Below are positions 16,811-26,583 of a stretch of 49,058 nucleotides of DNA, piece by piece; position 1 is the stretch's first letter; each line of letters starts with the position of its first letter. The notes beneath the pieces are model-generated. The model saw only the letters and a program-made list of their open reading frames with translations. It ran no database searches and had not been told where the DNA came from. Source of the DNA: Acidovorax sp. SRB_14 (GTDB taxonomy: Bacteria; Pseudomonadota; Gammaproteobacteria; Burkholderiales; Burkholderiaceae_C). The translations under genes and the position numbers were made by a program. Where the stretch lies: assembly GCF_012932145.1 (NCBI RefSeq), contig NZ_MWOK01000021.1:1-49058 (forward strand), given 5' to 3'.

Positions 16811-17968
16811 ATGCGCCACGCTGTACTGAACCTCGAAGAATCCCGTATCCGTGAAGTTGCCAACGCCGGCATGGGGCGCAGCGATGTGTTGGCCTTTTGG
16901 TTTGGCGAGAGCGATGAGAGCACGCCCGAGGTGGTGCGGCAGGCAGCGGTGGATTCCCTGGAGCGCGGCGAGACCTTTTATGCACACAACCTGGGCCTGC
17001 CCGAGCTGCGCGACGCCGTGGCCGCTTACACGAGCCGTCTGCATGGCCCGGTGGGTGCCGACCGCATCGCCATCACCTCGGGCGGCGTGAATGCGCTAAT
17101 GCTGGCGGTGCAGGCGCTGGTGGATGCGGGCGACGAGGTGGTGGCGGTCACACCGGTGTGGCCCAACCTGACGGCGCAGCCGTGCATCATGGGTGCACGC
17201 CTGCGCTGTGTGGCGCTGCGGCCGCAGGCGGGTGGGGCCTGGACGCTGGACATGGGTGAGTTGCTCGCAGCCATCACGCCGACCACGCGGTTGCTGATCG
17301 TCAATGCGCCCAACAACCCCACGGGCTGGACGTTGACGGCTGGCGAGCAGCAGCAGATTCTGAAGCATTGCCGCCGCACCGGCACCTGGATTCTGGCCGA
17401 CGAGGTGTACGAGCGCCTGTATTACGAGCCCACAGCCAACGGCTGCGCGCCGAGCTTTCTGGATGTGGCCGGGCCCGAGGACCTGCTGGTGGTGGTGCAG
17501 AGTTTTTCCAAAAGTTTCTTGATGACGGGCTGGCGCCTGGGCTGGCTGGTGATGCCGCCCGACATGACCCAGCACATGGGCAAGCTGATCGAGTTCAACA
17601 CCTCGTGCACCAGCGTGTTCACGCAGCGCGCGGGCCTGGCGGCGCTGCAGCATGCGGACCAGATCACGCCGTGCGTGGTGGCGCACCTTAAAACCTGCCG
17701 CGACACGCTGGTGCCGCTGCTGCAGGCGCTGCCCGGCGTGGAAGTGGCGCCGGCGCGCGGCGGCATGTATGCGTTTTTCAGGCTGGCGGGGCAGGGTGAT
17801 TCGCTGGCGGTGGCCAAGCGCCTGGTGGCCGAGGCCGGGCTGGGACTGGCGCCGGGCAACGCCTTTGGCGACGAGGCCCAGGGCTGGTTGCGCTGGTGCT
17901 TTGCCTCGCGCGACCCGCAGCGCCTGGTGGACGGAGTGCAGCGGCTCAAAAGCTGGCTCGCGTTATAA
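16811..17968 (+). CDS. PLP-dependent aminotransferase, class I/II
   Basis: A fold-type I aminotransferase of 385 residues in the aspartate-aminotransferase superfamily. The substrate and cofactor segments are SGGVNAL (90-96), NAPNNPTG (165-172) and DEVY (197-200). The Schiff-base Lys is K234 in QSFSKSFLMTGWRLGW. The conserved C-terminal Arg lies in LRWCFASRDP. The amino acid substrate cannot be read from sequence. The ATG at 16811 gives the normal N-terminus; it diverges from the small exported protein gene. Its stop codon lies inside the TATAAT box of the rpsO promoter. Confidence 0.9.
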   Translation: MRHAVLNLEESRIREVANAGMGRSDVLAFWFGESDESTPEVVRQAAVDSLERGETFYAHNLGLPELRDAVAAYTSRLHGPVGADRIAITSGGVNALMLAVQALVDAGDEVVAVTPVWPNLTAQPCIMGARLRCVALRPQAGGAWTLDMGELLAAITPTTRLLIVNAPNNPTGWTLTAGEQQQILKHCRRTGTWILADEVYERLYYEPTANGCAPSFLDVAGPEDLLVVVQSFSKSFLMTGWRLGWLVMPPDMTQHMGKLIEFNTSCTSVFTQRAGLAALQHADQITPCVVAHLKTCRDTLVPLLQALPGVEVAPARGGMYAFFRLAGQGDSLAVAKRLVAEAGLGLAPGNAFGDEAQGWLRWCFASRDPQRLVDGVQRLKSWLAL

Positions 17969-17969
17969 T
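17964..17969 (+). promoter_or_regulatory. TATAAT -10 box, probable rpsO promoter
   Basis: A perfect TATAAT overlaps the TAA stop (17966-17968) of the aminotransferase gene, 120 bases before rpsO. No good -35 box is visible at the usual distance. Confidence 0.5.
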
Positions 17970-18088
17970 TGCAGGGTTTTGCATGGTGCAAGACGCACGC
18001 CGGTGGCCCTTCCAGCTTCTGGCGCAAGTAAAACCAGTGCCCGCCGTGCTTCGCAAGAGGCGCTAGGCCACATATCCGGAAAAACCAA

Positions 18089-18355
18089 ATGATCGCATCC
18101 TCCATCAAGGCCGAAGTCGTCAAGGCCAACGCCCGTGCTGCCAACGATACCGGTAGCCCAGAAGTTCAAGTGGCCCTGCTCACGGCCCGCATCAACGAAC
18201 TGATGCCCCACTTCAAGACGCACGCCAAGGACCACCACGGTCGCCGCGGCCTGCTGCGCATGGTGAGCCGCCGCCGCAAGCTGCTGGACTACCTCAAGAG
18301 CAAAGACGGTCAGCGTTACGTTGACCTGATTGCCAAGCTGGGTCTGCGCAAGTAA
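18089..18355 (+). CDS. rpsO: 30S ribosomal protein S15
   Basis: A primary binding protein of the 30S platform that contacts 16S rRNA; 88 residues, the standard bacterial length. The family pattern is complete: the segment [17 protein letters not shown] near the N-terminus, the [16 protein letters not shown] region, and the C-terminal [10 protein letters not shown] and [13 protein letters not shown]. It lies upstream of pnp as in many Proteobacteria, but a terminator separates the two, so pnp should be partly read-through and partly independently expressed. The leader of about 120 bases could hold an S15 autoregulatory site, which I could not define. Confidence 0.97.
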   Translation: MIASSIKAEVVKANARAANDTGSPEVQVALLTARINELMPHFKTHAKDHHGRRGLLRMVSRRRKLLDYLKSKDGQRYVDLIAKLGLRK

Positions 18356-18369
18356 GCGTTGCCACAGCA

Positions 18370-18407
18370 AAAACGCCTGGGTTAGCGCGCTAGCTCAGGC
18401 GTTTTTT
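18370..18407 (+). terminator. Rho-independent terminator after rpsO
   Basis: Ten-base arms AAAACGCCTG (18370-18379) and CAGGCGTTTT (18396-18405) are followed by further Ts. It is placed 14 bases after the rpsO stop and upstream of pnp. Confidence 0.85.
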
Positions 18408-18438
18408 ACTTTGCCGGTGTGCAATGCAGAGCGAAGCT

Positions 18439-18484
18439 GTGTCATTCCAATGGATTTCCGCGGGCGGTTTCACTGGAATGGCAT
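18439..18484 (+). promoter_or_regulatory. Imperfect hairpin in the pnp leader
   Basis: Outer arms 18439-18449 and 18474-18484 pair over 11 bases with two G-T pairs (core CATTCCA/TGGAATG). An inner weaker stem continues around 18451-18457 and 18466-18472. It lies about 65 bases before pnp. In E. coli, pnp is autoregulated through a leader stem cut by RNase III; this may be the counterpart (inference). Confidence 0.4.
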
Positions 18485-18528
18485 CGTGTTCTGAATTGGC
18501 CGCTGGCGCCCTCTGGTAGAGCGTTACC

Positions 18529-18545
18529 AGCTATTAACTCAGGAG
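18529..18545 (+). promoter_or_regulatory. pnp translation-initiation element shared with secG
   Basis: AGCTATTAACTCAGGAG ends in an AGGAG ribosome-binding site five bases before the pnp ATG. It differs at one base from the element before secG (22625-22641). Confidence 0.6.
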
Positions 18546-18550
18546 CAAAC

Positions 18551-20779
18551 ATGAGCATTTTCAACAAAGTCAGCAAGACCTTCCAATGGGGTGACAAGAC
18601 CGTCATCATGGAAACGGGCGAGGTCGCGCGCCAGGCGTCGGGCGCTGTGGTCGTGAACATCGATGACACCGTGGTGCTGGCCACCGTGGTGGCCTCCAAG
18701 GGCGCCAAGCCCGGTCAGGACTTCTTTCCCCTGACGGTGGACTACATCGAGAAAACGTACGCCGCCGGCAAGATCCCCGGCAGCTTCTTCAAGCGCGAGG
18801 CCAAGCCCAGCGAGCACGAAACCCTGACCAGCCGTCTGATCGACCGCCCGATCCGCCCGCTGTTCCCCGAAGGTTTCTTCAACGAAGTGCACGTGGTCAT
18901 CCACACGCTGTCGCTGAACCCCGAAGTCGACGCCGACATCGCCGCGTTGATCGCGTCGAGCGCCGCCCTGGCCATCTCCGGCATCCCGTTCAGCGGCCCC
19001 ATCGGCGCTGCGCGCGTGGGCTTCATCAATGGCGAATACGTGCTCAACCCCGGCCAGACGGCGCGCAAGAGCAGCCAGATGGACCTGGTCGTCGCCGGCA
19101 CCGAAGCGGCCGTGCTGATGGTCGAGTCCGAAGCGCAGCAACTGCCCGAAGACGTGATGCTGGGCGCCGTGGTGTTTGGCCACGAACAGAGCAAGATCGC
19201 CATCAACGCCATCCATGAACTGGTGCGCGATGCCGGCAAGCCCGTGTGGGACTGGAAGGCGCCCGCCAAGGACGAGGTGCTGATCGCCAAGGTGGCGGCC
19301 CTGGCCGAGGAAAAAATGCGCGCCGCCTACCAGCTGCGCAACAAGCAAGCCCGCACCCATGCGACGCGCGAAGTGATCGCCTGGACCCTGGCCGGCCTCA
19401 ACGCCGAAGGCGTGGAGTTCGACAGCGTCGCTGTCGAGAACATGCTGTTCGACATCGAGGCCAAAATCGTGCGCAGCCAGATCCTGTCGGGCGAGCCGCG
19501 CATCGACGGCCGCGACACGCGCACCGTGCGCCCCATCGAGATCCGCAATGCCTTGTTGCCCCGTGCGCACGGCTCGTCGCTGTTCACGCGCGGCGAAACC
19601 CAGGCGCTGGTGGTGACCACGCTGGGTACCGAGCGCGATGCGCAGCGCATCGACGCGCTGGCCGGCGAGTACGAAGACCGCTTCATGATGCACTACAACA
19701 TGCCTCCCTTCGCCACCGGTGAAGTGGGCCGCATGGGCTCGACCAAACGCCGTGAAATCGGCCACGGTCGCCTGGCCAAGCGCGCGCTGATCGCTGTGCT
19801 GCCGAACAAGGAAGAATTCCCCTACACCATGCGCGTGGTCTCGGAAATCACCGAGTCCAACGGCTCCTCGTCGATGGCTTCGGTCTGCGGCGGCTGCCTC
19901 TCGCTGATGGATGCCGGTGTGCCGATGAAGGCGCACGTGGCGGGCATCGCCATGGGCCTGATCAAGGAAGACAACCGCTTCGCCGTGCTGACCGACATCC
20001 TGGGCGACGAGGACCACCTCGGTGACATGGACTTCAAGGTCGCGGGCACCACCGCCGGCATCACGGCACTGCAGATGGACATCAAGATCCAGGGCATCAC
20101 CAAGGAGATCATGCAGGTCGCCCTGGCGCAGGCCAAGGAAGCGCGCATGCACATCCTGGGCAAGATGCAGGAAGCCATGGGCGAGGCCAACACCGAAGTC
20201 TCCAGCTTCGCACCCAAGCTCTACACCATGAAGATCAACCCCGAGAAGATCCGTGACGTGATCGGCAAGGGCGGCTCGGTGATCCGTGCGCTGACCGAAG
20301 AGACCGGCTGCCAGATCAACATTGATGAAGACGGCACCATCACCATCGCTTCGACCGATACCGCCAAGGCCGACGAAGCCAAGCGCCGCATCGCGCAGAT
20401 CACCGCGGAAGTGGAAATCGGCAAGGTCTATGAAGGTCCGGTGACGAAGATCCTCGACTTCGGCGCGCTGATCAACCTGCTGCCCGGCAAGGACGGCCTG
20501 CTGCACATCAGCCAGATCGCCCACGAGCGCGTCGAGCGCGTCAGCGACTACCTGACCGAAGGTCAGATCGTCAAGGTCAAGGTGCTCGAGACCGACGAAA
20601 AGGGCCGCGTCAAGCTGTCGATGAAGGCCTTGGCCGAGCGCAGCAATGGCGGCAACGACCGCCCGGCGCCCGCCGAGCGTGCTGACCGCGGCGAGCGCCG
20701 CGAGCCGGCGCCCCGCGAAGGCGAACAGCAGCAACAGCAGGCCCTGCCGCTCGATCAGCAAGGCCAGCTCAACGGCTGA
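18551..20779 (+). CDS. pnp: Polyribonucleotide nucleotidyltransferase
   Basis: A 3'-to-5' phosphorolytic exoribonuclease and degradosome component, 742 residues. There are two RNase PH-like domains (about 10-225 and 310-530) joined by a helical linker. A KH domain with [20 protein letters not shown] starts near residue 556, and an S1 domain ([19 protein letters not shown]) near 622. The tail after about 695 is low-complexity, rich in Arg, Glu and Pro, with a Gln run; this kind of tail varies between species. The ATG at 18551 is fixed by an AGGAG box. A strong hairpin lies just downstream (20803-20840). Confidence 0.97.
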   Translation: MSIFNKVSKTFQWGDKTVIMETGEVARQASGAVVVNIDDTVVLATVVASKGAKPGQDFFPLTVDYIEKTYAAGKIPGSFFKREAKPSEHETLTSRLIDRPIRPLFPEGFFNEVHVVIHTLSLNPEVDADIAALIASSAALAISGIPFSGPIGAARVGFINGEYVLNPGQTARKSSQMDLVVAGTEAAVLMVESEAQQLPEDVMLGAVVFGHEQSKIAINAIHELVRDAGKPVWDWKAPAKDEVLIAKVAALAEEKMRAAYQLRNKQARTHATREVIAWTLAGLNAEGVEFDSVAVENMLFDIEAKIVRSQILSGEPRIDGRDTRTVRPIEIRNALLPRAHGSSLFTRGETQALVVTTLGTERDAQRIDALAGEYEDRFMMHYNMPPFATGEVGRMGSTKRREIGHGRLAKRALIAVLPNKEEFPYTMRVVSEITESNGSSSMASVCGGCLSLMDAGVPMKAHVAGIAMGLIKEDNRFAVLTDILGDEDHLGDMDFKVAGTTAGITALQMDIKIQGITKEIMQVALAQAKEARMHILGKMQEAMGEANTEVSSFAPKLYTMKINPEKIRDVIGKGGSVIRALTEETGCQINIDEDGTITIASTDTAKADEAKRRIAQITAEVEIGKVYEGPVTKILDFGALINLLPGKDGLLHISQIAHERVERVSDYLTEGQIVKVKVLETDEKGRVKLSMKALAERSNGGNDRPAPAERADRGERREPAPREGEQQQQQALPLDQQGQLNG

Positions 20780-20802
20780 TCGACTGATTTGCTATTGATA
20801 TG

Positions 20803-20840
20803 AGAGCTACTAACGCACGCCAGTCGTGCGTTAGTGGCTT
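20803..20840 (+). repeat. Interspersed hairpin repeat, diverged copy D, after pnp
   Basis: A perfect 11-base stem (20809-20819 with 20825-20835) has a five-base loop and extends with wobble pairs to 20804 and 20840. The frame GCT..AA.CGC....CGTTAG.GGC aligns without gaps to copy B. It lies between pnp and the quinone oxidoreductase gene; no T-run follows, so it is not a standard terminator. Confidence 0.6.
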
Positions 20841-20871
20841 AAGTCATTCAAATCAACGAAAGCTGATCGAT

Positions 20872-21858
20872 ATGCGTGCTGTAGAAATTACCTCATTCGG
20901 CCCGCCCGACGTGCTGCGTCTGGGCGAGCGCCCTGTGCCCGTGGCCGGCGCCGGCGAGCTGCTGATCCGCGTCGCGGCCAGCGGCATCAACCGGCCCGAC
21001 GTCTTGCAGCGCAAGGGCGGCTATGCGCCGCCGCCCGGCACCTCCGACCTGCCGGGCCTTGAAGTGGCCGGCGTGGTCGAGAGTGGCGATGCGGCCGCCA
21101 TGGCGCAGGCGGGTCTGCGCGTGGGCGACCGCGTGTGCGCGCTGGTGGCCGGTGGCGGCTATGCCGAGTGGTGCGTTGCGCCGGTCGCGCAGTGCCTGCC
21201 GGTGCCGGCGGGCCTGAGCGACGTGGAGGCGGCCTCGCTGCCCGAGACCTTCTTCACGGTCTGGAGCAACGTGTTCGACCGCGGCCGCCTGCAGCGCGGC
21301 GAAACCCTGCTGGTGCAAGGCGGCAGCAGCGGCATCGGCGTGACCGCGATCCAGTTGGGCCGGGCGTTGGGCGCCACCGTGATCGTGACGGCGGGCAGCG
21401 ATGAAAAATGCGCGGCGTGCCTCGCGCTCGGTGCGCACCATGCCATCAACTACAAAACGCAGGACTTTGTCGCCGAGGTGCAGCGCATCACCGGCGGCAA
21501 GGGCGCCGATGTGGTGCTGGACATGGTGGCCGGCAGCTATGTGGCGCGCGAGGTGGAATGCCTGGCCGAGGACGGCCGCGTGGTCATCATCGCAGTGCAG
21601 GGCGGACTGCAGAGCGAATTCAATGCGGGCTTGGTGATGCGCCGGCGCCTGACGATCACGGGTTCCACGCTGCGGCCCCGCCCGGTGGAGTTCAAGGGCG
21701 CCATCGCCCGGTCGCTGCGCGAACATGTGTGGCCGCTGCTCGCGGCAGGCGCGGTGCGGCCGGTCATCCACAGCACGTTTCCCGCGGCGCAGGCCGGTGA
21801 CGCGCATGCGCTGATGGAGTCCAGCCAGCACATTGGCAAGATTGTTTTGACGTGGTGA
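20872..21858 (+). CDS. NAD(P)H quinone oxidoreductase (zinc-independent MDR, PIG3-like)
   Basis: A medium-chain dehydrogenase/reductase of 328 residues, of the quinone oxidoreductase / PIG3 type that reduces quinones with NADPH and lacks zinc ligands. The N-terminal GroES-like domain includes [20 protein letters not shown] near residues 38-57. The nucleotide-binding Rossmann motif is [20 protein letters not shown] near 147-166. The ATG at 20872 is chosen; an earlier in-frame start lies inside the repeat hairpin and is unlikely. The stop at 21858 is three bases before the tpiA start, suggesting co-transcription. Confidence 0.88.
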   Translation: MRAVEITSFGPPDVLRLGERPVPVAGAGELLIRVAASGINRPDVLQRKGGYAPPPGTSDLPGLEVAGVVESGDAAAMAQAGLRVGDRVCALVAGGGYAEWCVAPVAQCLPVPAGLSDVEAASLPETFFTVWSNVFDRGRLQRGETLLVQGGSSGIGVTAIQLGRALGATVIVTAGSDEKCAACLALGAHHAINYKTQDFVAEVQRITGGKGADVVLDMVAGSYVAREVECLAEDGRVVIIAVQGGLQSEFNAGLVMRRRLTITGSTLRPRPVEFKGAIARSLREHVWPLLAAGAVRPVIHSTFPAAQAGDAHALMESSQHIGKIVLTW

Positions 21859-21860
21859 CC

Positions 21861-22610
21861 ATGAAGAAGAAGCTGATTGCAGGCAACTGGAAGATGAACG
21901 GCAGCCTGGCCGCCAACGATGCCCTGGTGCGCGCGCTGGTGGCCGGCCTGGTGCAGCGGGGAGAGGGGTGCGACGTGGCCGTGGCAGTGCCCGCGCCTTA
22001 TCTGGCGCAGGTGCAGTCGCTGGCGTCGGGTTCGCCCCTGGCGCTGGCGGCGCAGGACGTGTCGCAGCACGAGGCGGGGGCCTACACCGGCGAGGTGTCG
22101 GCCGCCATGCTGCGCGACTTTGGCGTGCGCTACGTGCTGGTGGGGCATTCCGAGCGCCGCCAGTTCCATGGCGAGACCGATGTCGATGTGGCCATGAAGG
22201 CGCAGCGCGCCTTGGCGGCAGGGGTCGCGCCCATCGTCTGCGTGGGCGAAACCCTGGCCGAGCGCGAGTCTGGCCAGACCGAGGCCGTGGTGCGGCGCCA
22301 GCTGGCGGCGGTGATCCATCTGATTGGCCACTGCATCAGCGAAGTGGTAGTGGCGTACGAGCCTGTCTGGGCCATCGGCACCGGCCAGACCGCCTCGCCC
22401 GAGCAGGCGCAGCAGGTGCATGCCGTGCTGCGCGCCCAGTTGGCGGCGGCAAGCGACAAAGCGCAACATATTCGCCTGCTCTATGGTGGCAGCATGAATG
22501 CGGCCAATGCGGCGCAGCTGCTGGCGCAGCCCGACATCGACGGTGGTCTGGTGGGCGGGGCCTCGCTCAAGGCCGACGACTTTCAGAGAATTATTGCTGC
22601 AGCCCAATAA
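21861..22610 (+). CDS. tpiA: Triosephosphate isomerase
   Basis: A glycolytic enzyme interconverting dihydroxyacetone phosphate and glyceraldehyde 3-phosphate; a cytoplasmic TIM barrel of 249 residues. The catalytic residues are K11 (AGNWKMNG), H96 (VLVGHSERR) and E167 ([11 protein letters not shown]). The phosphate-binding LYGGSMN and GLVGGASL loops are present. The ATG at 21861 is chosen over a GTG at 21852 that overlaps the preceding stop. secG follows after 41 bases, a common pairing in Proteobacteria. Confidence 0.97.
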   Translation: MKKKLIAGNWKMNGSLAANDALVRALVAGLVQRGEGCDVAVAVPAPYLAQVQSLASGSPLALAAQDVSQHEAGAYTGEVSAAMLRDFGVRYVLVGHSERRQFHGETDVDVAMKAQRALAAGVAPIVCVGETLAERESGQTEAVVRRQLAAVIHLIGHCISEVVVAYEPVWAIGTGQTASPEQAQQVHAVLRAQLAAASDKAQHIRLLYGGSMNAANAAQLLAQPDIDGGLVGGASLKADDFQRIIAAAQ

Positions 22611-22624
22611 GGGCGTGCGGTGGC

Positions 22625-22641
22625 AGCTATTAAATCAGGAG
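22625..22641 (+). promoter_or_regulatory. secG translation-initiation element shared with pnp
   Basis: AGCTATTAAATCAGGAG matches the element before pnp at 16 of 17 bases and supplies the AGGAG box, ten bases before the secG ATG. Confidence 0.55.
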
Positions 22642-22651
22642 TAATCGAACT

Positions 22652-23056
22652 ATGAGCATGCTAGTGAATGTAATTTTGGCGGTACAGATGTTGACCGCCC
22701 TGGGCATGATTGGCCTGATTCTGATCCAACACGGCAAGGGTGCGGACATGGGCGCAGCGTTTGGCAGCGGCAGCTCGGGCAGCCTGTTTGGCGCCAGTGG
22801 CAGTGCCAACTTTCTCTCGCGCACCACGGCGGTGCTGGCGGCGGTCTTCTTTGTCTGCACGCTGGCCTTGGCCTACTTTGGCAACGCACGTCCTGTCAGT
22901 TCGGGCAGTGTGCTGGAAGGCTCTGCCCCTGTGGCCGCGCCCGCCGTGGAAACCGGCCCTGCCGCCGCCATTCCAGGCAATGCGGCACCGGCGCCTGCCG
23001 CACCTGCTCCGGCCCAGGGCGACGCTCCCGGCAGTGCGCAGATTCCTGCGAAATAA
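22652..23056 (+). CDS. secG: Preprotein translocase subunit SecG
   Basis: A small inner-membrane subunit of the SecYEG channel, 134 residues. Two transmembrane helices are visible: roughly 3-23 (VNVILAVQMLTALGMIGLIL) and 52-72 (TTAVLAAVFFVCTLALAYFG). Between them lies the conserved cytoplasmic loop QHGKGADMGAAFGSGSSG and LFGASGS. The C-terminal 50 residues are an Ala/Pro-rich extension, common in betaproteobacterial SecG. It follows tpiA and precedes tRNA-Leu and nuoA, the usual order in this group. Confidence 0.95.
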   Translation: MSMLVNVILAVQMLTALGMIGLILIQHGKGADMGAAFGSGSSGSLFGASGSANFLSRTTAVLAAVFFVCTLALAYFGNARPVSSGSVLEGSAPVAAPAVETGPAAAIPGNAAPAPAAPAPAQGDAPGSAQIPAK

Positions 23057-23169
23057 AAGTGCGTAAATCTCTGGAGAAGCCCAAAGGCAGGGTTTTTCCG
23101 GGGTAGAATCCCTGATTGTCTGGAAAGCAAAAACCAACAGGTTCCTCAAGCCATTCAGACAACACAACA

Positions 23170-23254
23170 GCCGTCGTGGTGAAATTGGTAGACACGCTAT
23201 CTTGAGGGGGTAGTGGCGAAAGCTGTGCGAGTTCGAGTCTCGCCGACGGCACCA
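23170..23254 (+). tRNA. tRNA-Leu(GAG)
   Basis: A class II tRNA of 85 bases. Acceptor strands GCCGTCG and CGACGGC pair, discriminator A251 (23251) precedes encoded CCA at 23252-23254. The anticodon loop TTGAGGG between CTATC and GGTAG gives GAG. It lies between secG and nuoA; a TAGAAT -10-like box is at 23104-23109. Confidence 0.96.
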
Positions 23255-23331
23255 AACAAAAAAGAGCTTGTCCACATGTCCCGTTCAGCGGTCATGTCGG
23301 ATAAGGCTCCAGCGGTGAGCACATCCCCAAG

Positions 23332-23691
23332 ATGAACCTCGATCAATATCTCCCCGTTCTTTTGTTTATTTTGGTCGGCATTGCCGTGGGTGTCGTGCCT
23401 TTGGCGCTGGGCTACATTCTGGGCCCCAATCGCCCGGACCCCGAAAAGAACTCTCCCTACGAGTGCGGCTTCGAGGCCTTTGAGGATGCGCGCATGAAGT
23501 TCGATGTGCGCTATTACCTGGTGGCCATCCTGTTCATTCTTTTCGACCTCGAAATTGCCTTTCTTTTTCCCTGGGCCGTGGCATTCCATGATGTCGGGGT
23601 GGTGGGTTTCGTTGCAGTGGTGATTTTCCTGACCATCCTCGTCGTGGGCTTTGTCTACGAGTGGAAAAAGGGTGCCCTGGATTGGGAATGA
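23332..23691 (+). CDS. nuoA: NADH-quinone oxidoreductase subunit A
   Basis: The first gene of the 14-subunit respiratory complex I operon; 119 residues. It is a membrane-arm subunit at the hinge with the peripheral arm. Three transmembrane helices are visible: about 6-28, 62-84 and 90-110. The conserved loop with [11 protein letters not shown] and the acidic [12 protein letters not shown] segment in helix 2 are present. It begins 77 bases after tRNA-Leu, which may share its transcript. Confidence 0.97.
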   Translation: MNLDQYLPVLLFILVGIAVGVVPLALGYILGPNRPDPEKNSPYECGFEAFEDARMKFDVRYYLVAILFILFDLEIAFLFPWAVAFHDVGVVGFVAVVIFLTILVVGFVYEWKKGALDWE

Positions 23692-23716
23692 CCGGGCTTG
23701 AGCGAGGACAGACACA

Positions 23717-24196
23717 ATGATTGAAGGCGTGATGAAGGAAGGCTTCATCACCACGAGCTATGACTCCGTGGTGAACTGGGCCAAGACGGGGTCGCTGTGG
23801 CCTATGACCTTTGGGTTGGCCTGCTGCGCCGTCGAGATGATGCATGCGGCGGCGGCGCGCTACGACATCGGCCGTTTTGGTGCCGAGGTGTTCCGTGCCA
23901 GCCCGCGCCAGTCCGATCTGATGATTGTGGCGGGCACGCTGTGCAACAAGATGGCGCCCGCGCTGCGCAAGGTCTATGACCAGATGAGTGAGCCGCGCTG
24001 GGTGCTCTCCATGGGTTCATGCGCCAACGGCGGTGGCTACTACCACTACAGCTATTCGGTGGTGCGTGGCTGTGACCGCATCGTTCCGGTGGACGTGTAT
24101 GTGCCTGGCTGCCCGCCCACGGCGGAGGCGCTGATCTACGGGATCATCCAGCTGCAGCAGAAAATCCGCCGCACCAACACCATCGCGCGCGTCTGA
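23717..24196 (+). CDS. nuoB: NADH-quinone oxidoreductase subunit B
   Basis: A peripheral-arm subunit carrying cluster N2, the last iron-sulfur centre before quinone. The 159 residues include ligands C36 and C37 (tandem, in GLACCAVE), C102 (MGSCANGGG) and C132 ([11 protein letters not shown]), all present. It lies 25 bases after nuoA with no terminator between. Confidence 0.98.
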   Translation: MIEGVMKEGFITTSYDSVVNWAKTGSLWPMTFGLACCAVEMMHAAAARYDIGRFGAEVFRASPRQSDLMIVAGTLCNKMAPALRKVYDQMSEPRWVLSMGSCANGGGYYHYSYSVVRGCDRIVPVDVYVPGCPPTAEALIYGIIQLQQKIRRTNTIARV

Positions 24197-24205
24197 AGGG
24201 GTTCC

Positions 24206-24814
24206 ATGACAGTTGTTGCCATTCACCCTGAAAAACTCAGGGATACCCTTGTGGCCGCATTGGGCGACAAGGTGCGCCAGGTGTCGGTGGCACTGGGCGA
24301 AGTGACCGTCGAGGTGCCTGCTGCGCATTATCTGGAAGCGATGCGGCAATTGCGCGATGCGCCGGGCTGCCAGTTCGAGCAACTGATCGATCTGTGCGGT
24401 CTCGACTATTCCTCATATGGCGATCGTCCGCAGGAGGGCTTGCGCTACTGCGTGGTGTCGCACCTGTTGTCGGTGAGCCTCAACCAGCGCGTGCGCGTGA
24501 AGGTGTATTGCGCCGATGACGATTTCCCGGTGGTGCCCTCGGTGACGGTTCTCTGGAACTCGGCGGCCTGGTTCGAGCGCGAGGCATTCGACCTGTACGG
24601 CATCGTGTTCGATGGGCATGGCGACCTGCGCCGCATCCTGACCGACTACGGGTTCATCGGCCACCCATTCCGCAAGGATTTTCCGCTGTCGGGCCACGTG
24701 GAGATGCGCTACGACGCCGAGCAGCGCCGTGTCATCTACGAGCCGGTAACCATCGAGCCGCGCGAAGTTACGCCGCGCATCATTCGCGAAGACAAATACG
24801 GAGGCCTGCACTGA
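24206..24814 (+). CDS. nuoC: NADH-quinone oxidoreductase subunit C
   Basis: A 202-residue peripheral-arm subunit without cofactors that packs against NuoD. The family signature [22 protein letters not shown] spans about residues 119-140, followed by [18 protein letters not shown]. NuoC and NuoD are separate genes here, not fused as in E. coli. Confidence 0.97.
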   Translation: MTVVAIHPEKLRDTLVAALGDKVRQVSVALGEVTVEVPAAHYLEAMRQLRDAPGCQFEQLIDLCGLDYSSYGDRPQEGLRYCVVSHLLSVSLNQRVRVKVYCADDDFPVVPSVTVLWNSAAWFEREAFDLYGIVFDGHGDLRRILTDYGFIGHPFRKDFPLSGHVEMRYDAEQRRVIYEPVTIEPREVTPRIIREDKYGGLH

Positions 24815-24841
24815 GGCGCGGAGCGCCTTCTGTGATCCACC

Positions 24842-26095
24842 ATGGCTGAAATCAAGAACTATTCCCTGAACCTGGGGCCGCAGCACCCGGCCGCGCACGG
24901 CGTGCTGCGCCTGGTGCTGGAGCTCGACGGCGAAGTCGTGCAGCGCGCCGACCCGCACATCGGGCTGCTGCACCGTGCGACTGAAAAGTTGGCCGAGCAC
25001 AAAACCTACATCCAGTCGCTGCCTTACATGGACCGTCTCGATTACGTGTCCATGATGTGCAATGAGCATGCCTACTGCCTGGCCATCGAGAAGCTGCTGG
25101 GCCTGGAAGTGCCGCTGCGCGCGCAGTACATCCGGGTGATGTTCTCCGAGATCACGCGCCTGCTGAACCACCTGATGTGGCTCGGCTCGCACGGCAATGA
25201 CTGCGGCAGCTCCACCATCCTGATCTATACCTTCCGCGAGCGCGAGGACCTTTTTGACATCTACGAGGCGGTCTCCGGCGCACGCATGCACGCCGCCTAT
25301 TTCCGCCCCGGCGGTGTCTACCGCGACCTGCCCGACAGCATGCCGCAGTACAAGGCCAGCAAGGTGCGCAACGCCAAGTCGCTCGAGGCGCGCAACCAGA
25401 ACCGCAAGGGTTCGTTGCTCGATTTCATCGAAGACTTCACGCGGCGCTTCCCCGCCTGCGTGGACGAGTACGAAACCCTGCTGACCGACAACCGCATCTG
25501 GAAGCAGCGCACCGTGGGCGTTGGTGTGGTGGCACCTGAGCGCGCACTCAATCTGGGCATGACCGGGCCGATGCTGCGCGGCTCCGGCATTGGCTGGGAT
25601 CTGCGCAAGACCCAGCCTTACGATGTCTATGACCGCATGGACTTCGATGTCCCGGTGGGCAAGACGGGCGATTGCTACGACCGCTATCTGGTGCGCGTGA
25701 ACGAGATGCGCCAGTCCAACCGCATCATCCAGCAGTGCATCCAGTGGTTGCGTGCCAACCCAGGCCCTGTCATCACCGACAACCACAAGGTGGCGCCGCC
25801 CGACCGCGAATCCATGAAGTCCAACATGGAAGAGCTGATCCACCATTTCAAGCTGTTCACCGAAGGCTTCCACGTGCCCGAGGGCGAGGCCTACGCGGCG
25901 GTCGAACACCCCAAGGGCGAGTTCGGCATCTATCTGGTGAGCGATGGTGCCAACAAGCCCTACCGCCTGAAGATCCGTGCACCTGGTTTCGCGCACCTGG
26001 CTGCCATGGACGAAATGGCCCGTGGTCACATGCTGGCCGACGTGGTGGCCATCATTGGCACCATGGATATCGTGTTCGGAGAGATTGACCGATGA
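24842..26095 (+). CDS. nuoD: NADH-quinone oxidoreductase subunit D
   Basis: A 417-residue peripheral-arm subunit forming, with NuoB, the quinone-binding pocket; related to the large subunit of NiFe hydrogenases. It has the N-terminal [22 protein letters not shown], with the conserved HPAAHG loop, and the C-terminal ends [20 protein letters not shown] and FGEIDR. The stop overlaps the nuoE start as ATGA (26092-26095), indicating translational coupling. Confidence 0.98.
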   Translation: MAEIKNYSLNLGPQHPAAHGVLRLVLELDGEVVQRADPHIGLLHRATEKLAEHKTYIQSLPYMDRLDYVSMMCNEHAYCLAIEKLLGLEVPLRAQYIRVMFSEITRLLNHLMWLGSHGNDCGSSTILIYTFREREDLFDIYEAVSGARMHAAYFRPGGVYRDLPDSMPQYKASKVRNAKSLEARNQNRKGSLLDFIEDFTRRFPACVDEYETLLTDNRIWKQRTVGVGVVAPERALNLGMTGPMLRGSGIGWDLRKTQPYDVYDRMDFDVPVGKTGDCYDRYLVRVNEMRQSNRIIQQCIQWLRANPGPVITDNHKVAPPDRESMKSNMEELIHHFKLFTEGFHVPEGEAYAAVEHPKGEFGIYLVSDGANKPYRLKIRAPGFAHLAAMDEMARGHMLADVVAIIGTMDIVFGEIDR

Positions 26096-26583
26096 TTTCT
26101 GAAGCGACCCAAGCGCGCTTTGCGCGCGAAGTGGCCAAATACCCTGCGGAGCAGAAGCAGTCCGCGGTCATGGCCTGCCTGGCAATTGTCCAGGCGGAGC
26201 AGGGCTACGTGAGCGAGGAGAGCGAGGCTGCCATTGCCGAGTACCTTGGCATGCCGCAGATTGCGGTGCACGAAGTCACCACGTTCTACAACATGTACAA
26301 CCAGCGGCCGGTGGGTAAGTACAAGCTGGCCGTGTGCACGAACCTGCCGTGCCTGTTGCGTGACGGCGGCAAGGCCCTGGAACACCTGGAACACAAGCTG
26401 GGCATTGCCATGGGCGAAACCACGGCAGACGGCATGTTCACCCTGCAGCAGTGCGAATGCCTTGGGGCATGCGCCGATGCGCCGGTGATGCTGGTCAACG
26501 ACCGCAACATGTGCAGTTTCATGGGCAACGACAAGCTCGACCAACTGGTCGACAGCCTGCGCGCAGTGGAGGGCCAGCCATGA
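26092..26583 (+). CDS. nuoE: NADH-quinone oxidoreductase subunit E
   Basis: A thioredoxin-fold subunit of the NADH-dehydrogenase module with a [2Fe-2S] cluster (N1a). The 163 residues carry ligands C82 and C87 (CTNLPC) and C123 and C127 (CLGAC), with the typical four- and three-residue spacing. Both ends overlap neighbours by ATGA junctions (with nuoD and nuoF). Confidence 0.98.
   Translation: MISEATQARFAREVAKYPAEQKQSAVMACLAIVQAEQGYVSEESEAAIAEYLGMPQIAVHEVTTFYNMYNQRPVGKYKLAVCTNLPCLLRDGGKALEHLEHKLGIAMGETTADGMFTLQQCECLGACADAPVMLVNDRNMCSFMGNDKLDQLVDSLRAVEGQP

Noticed and set aside
18539-20761. A 740-codon open frame antisense to pnp.
   Set aside because: It is a mirror of pnp codon bias in GC-rich DNA. 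Its translation is rich in His, Gln, Ala and Arg without any recognisable domain, and it has no ribosome-binding site.
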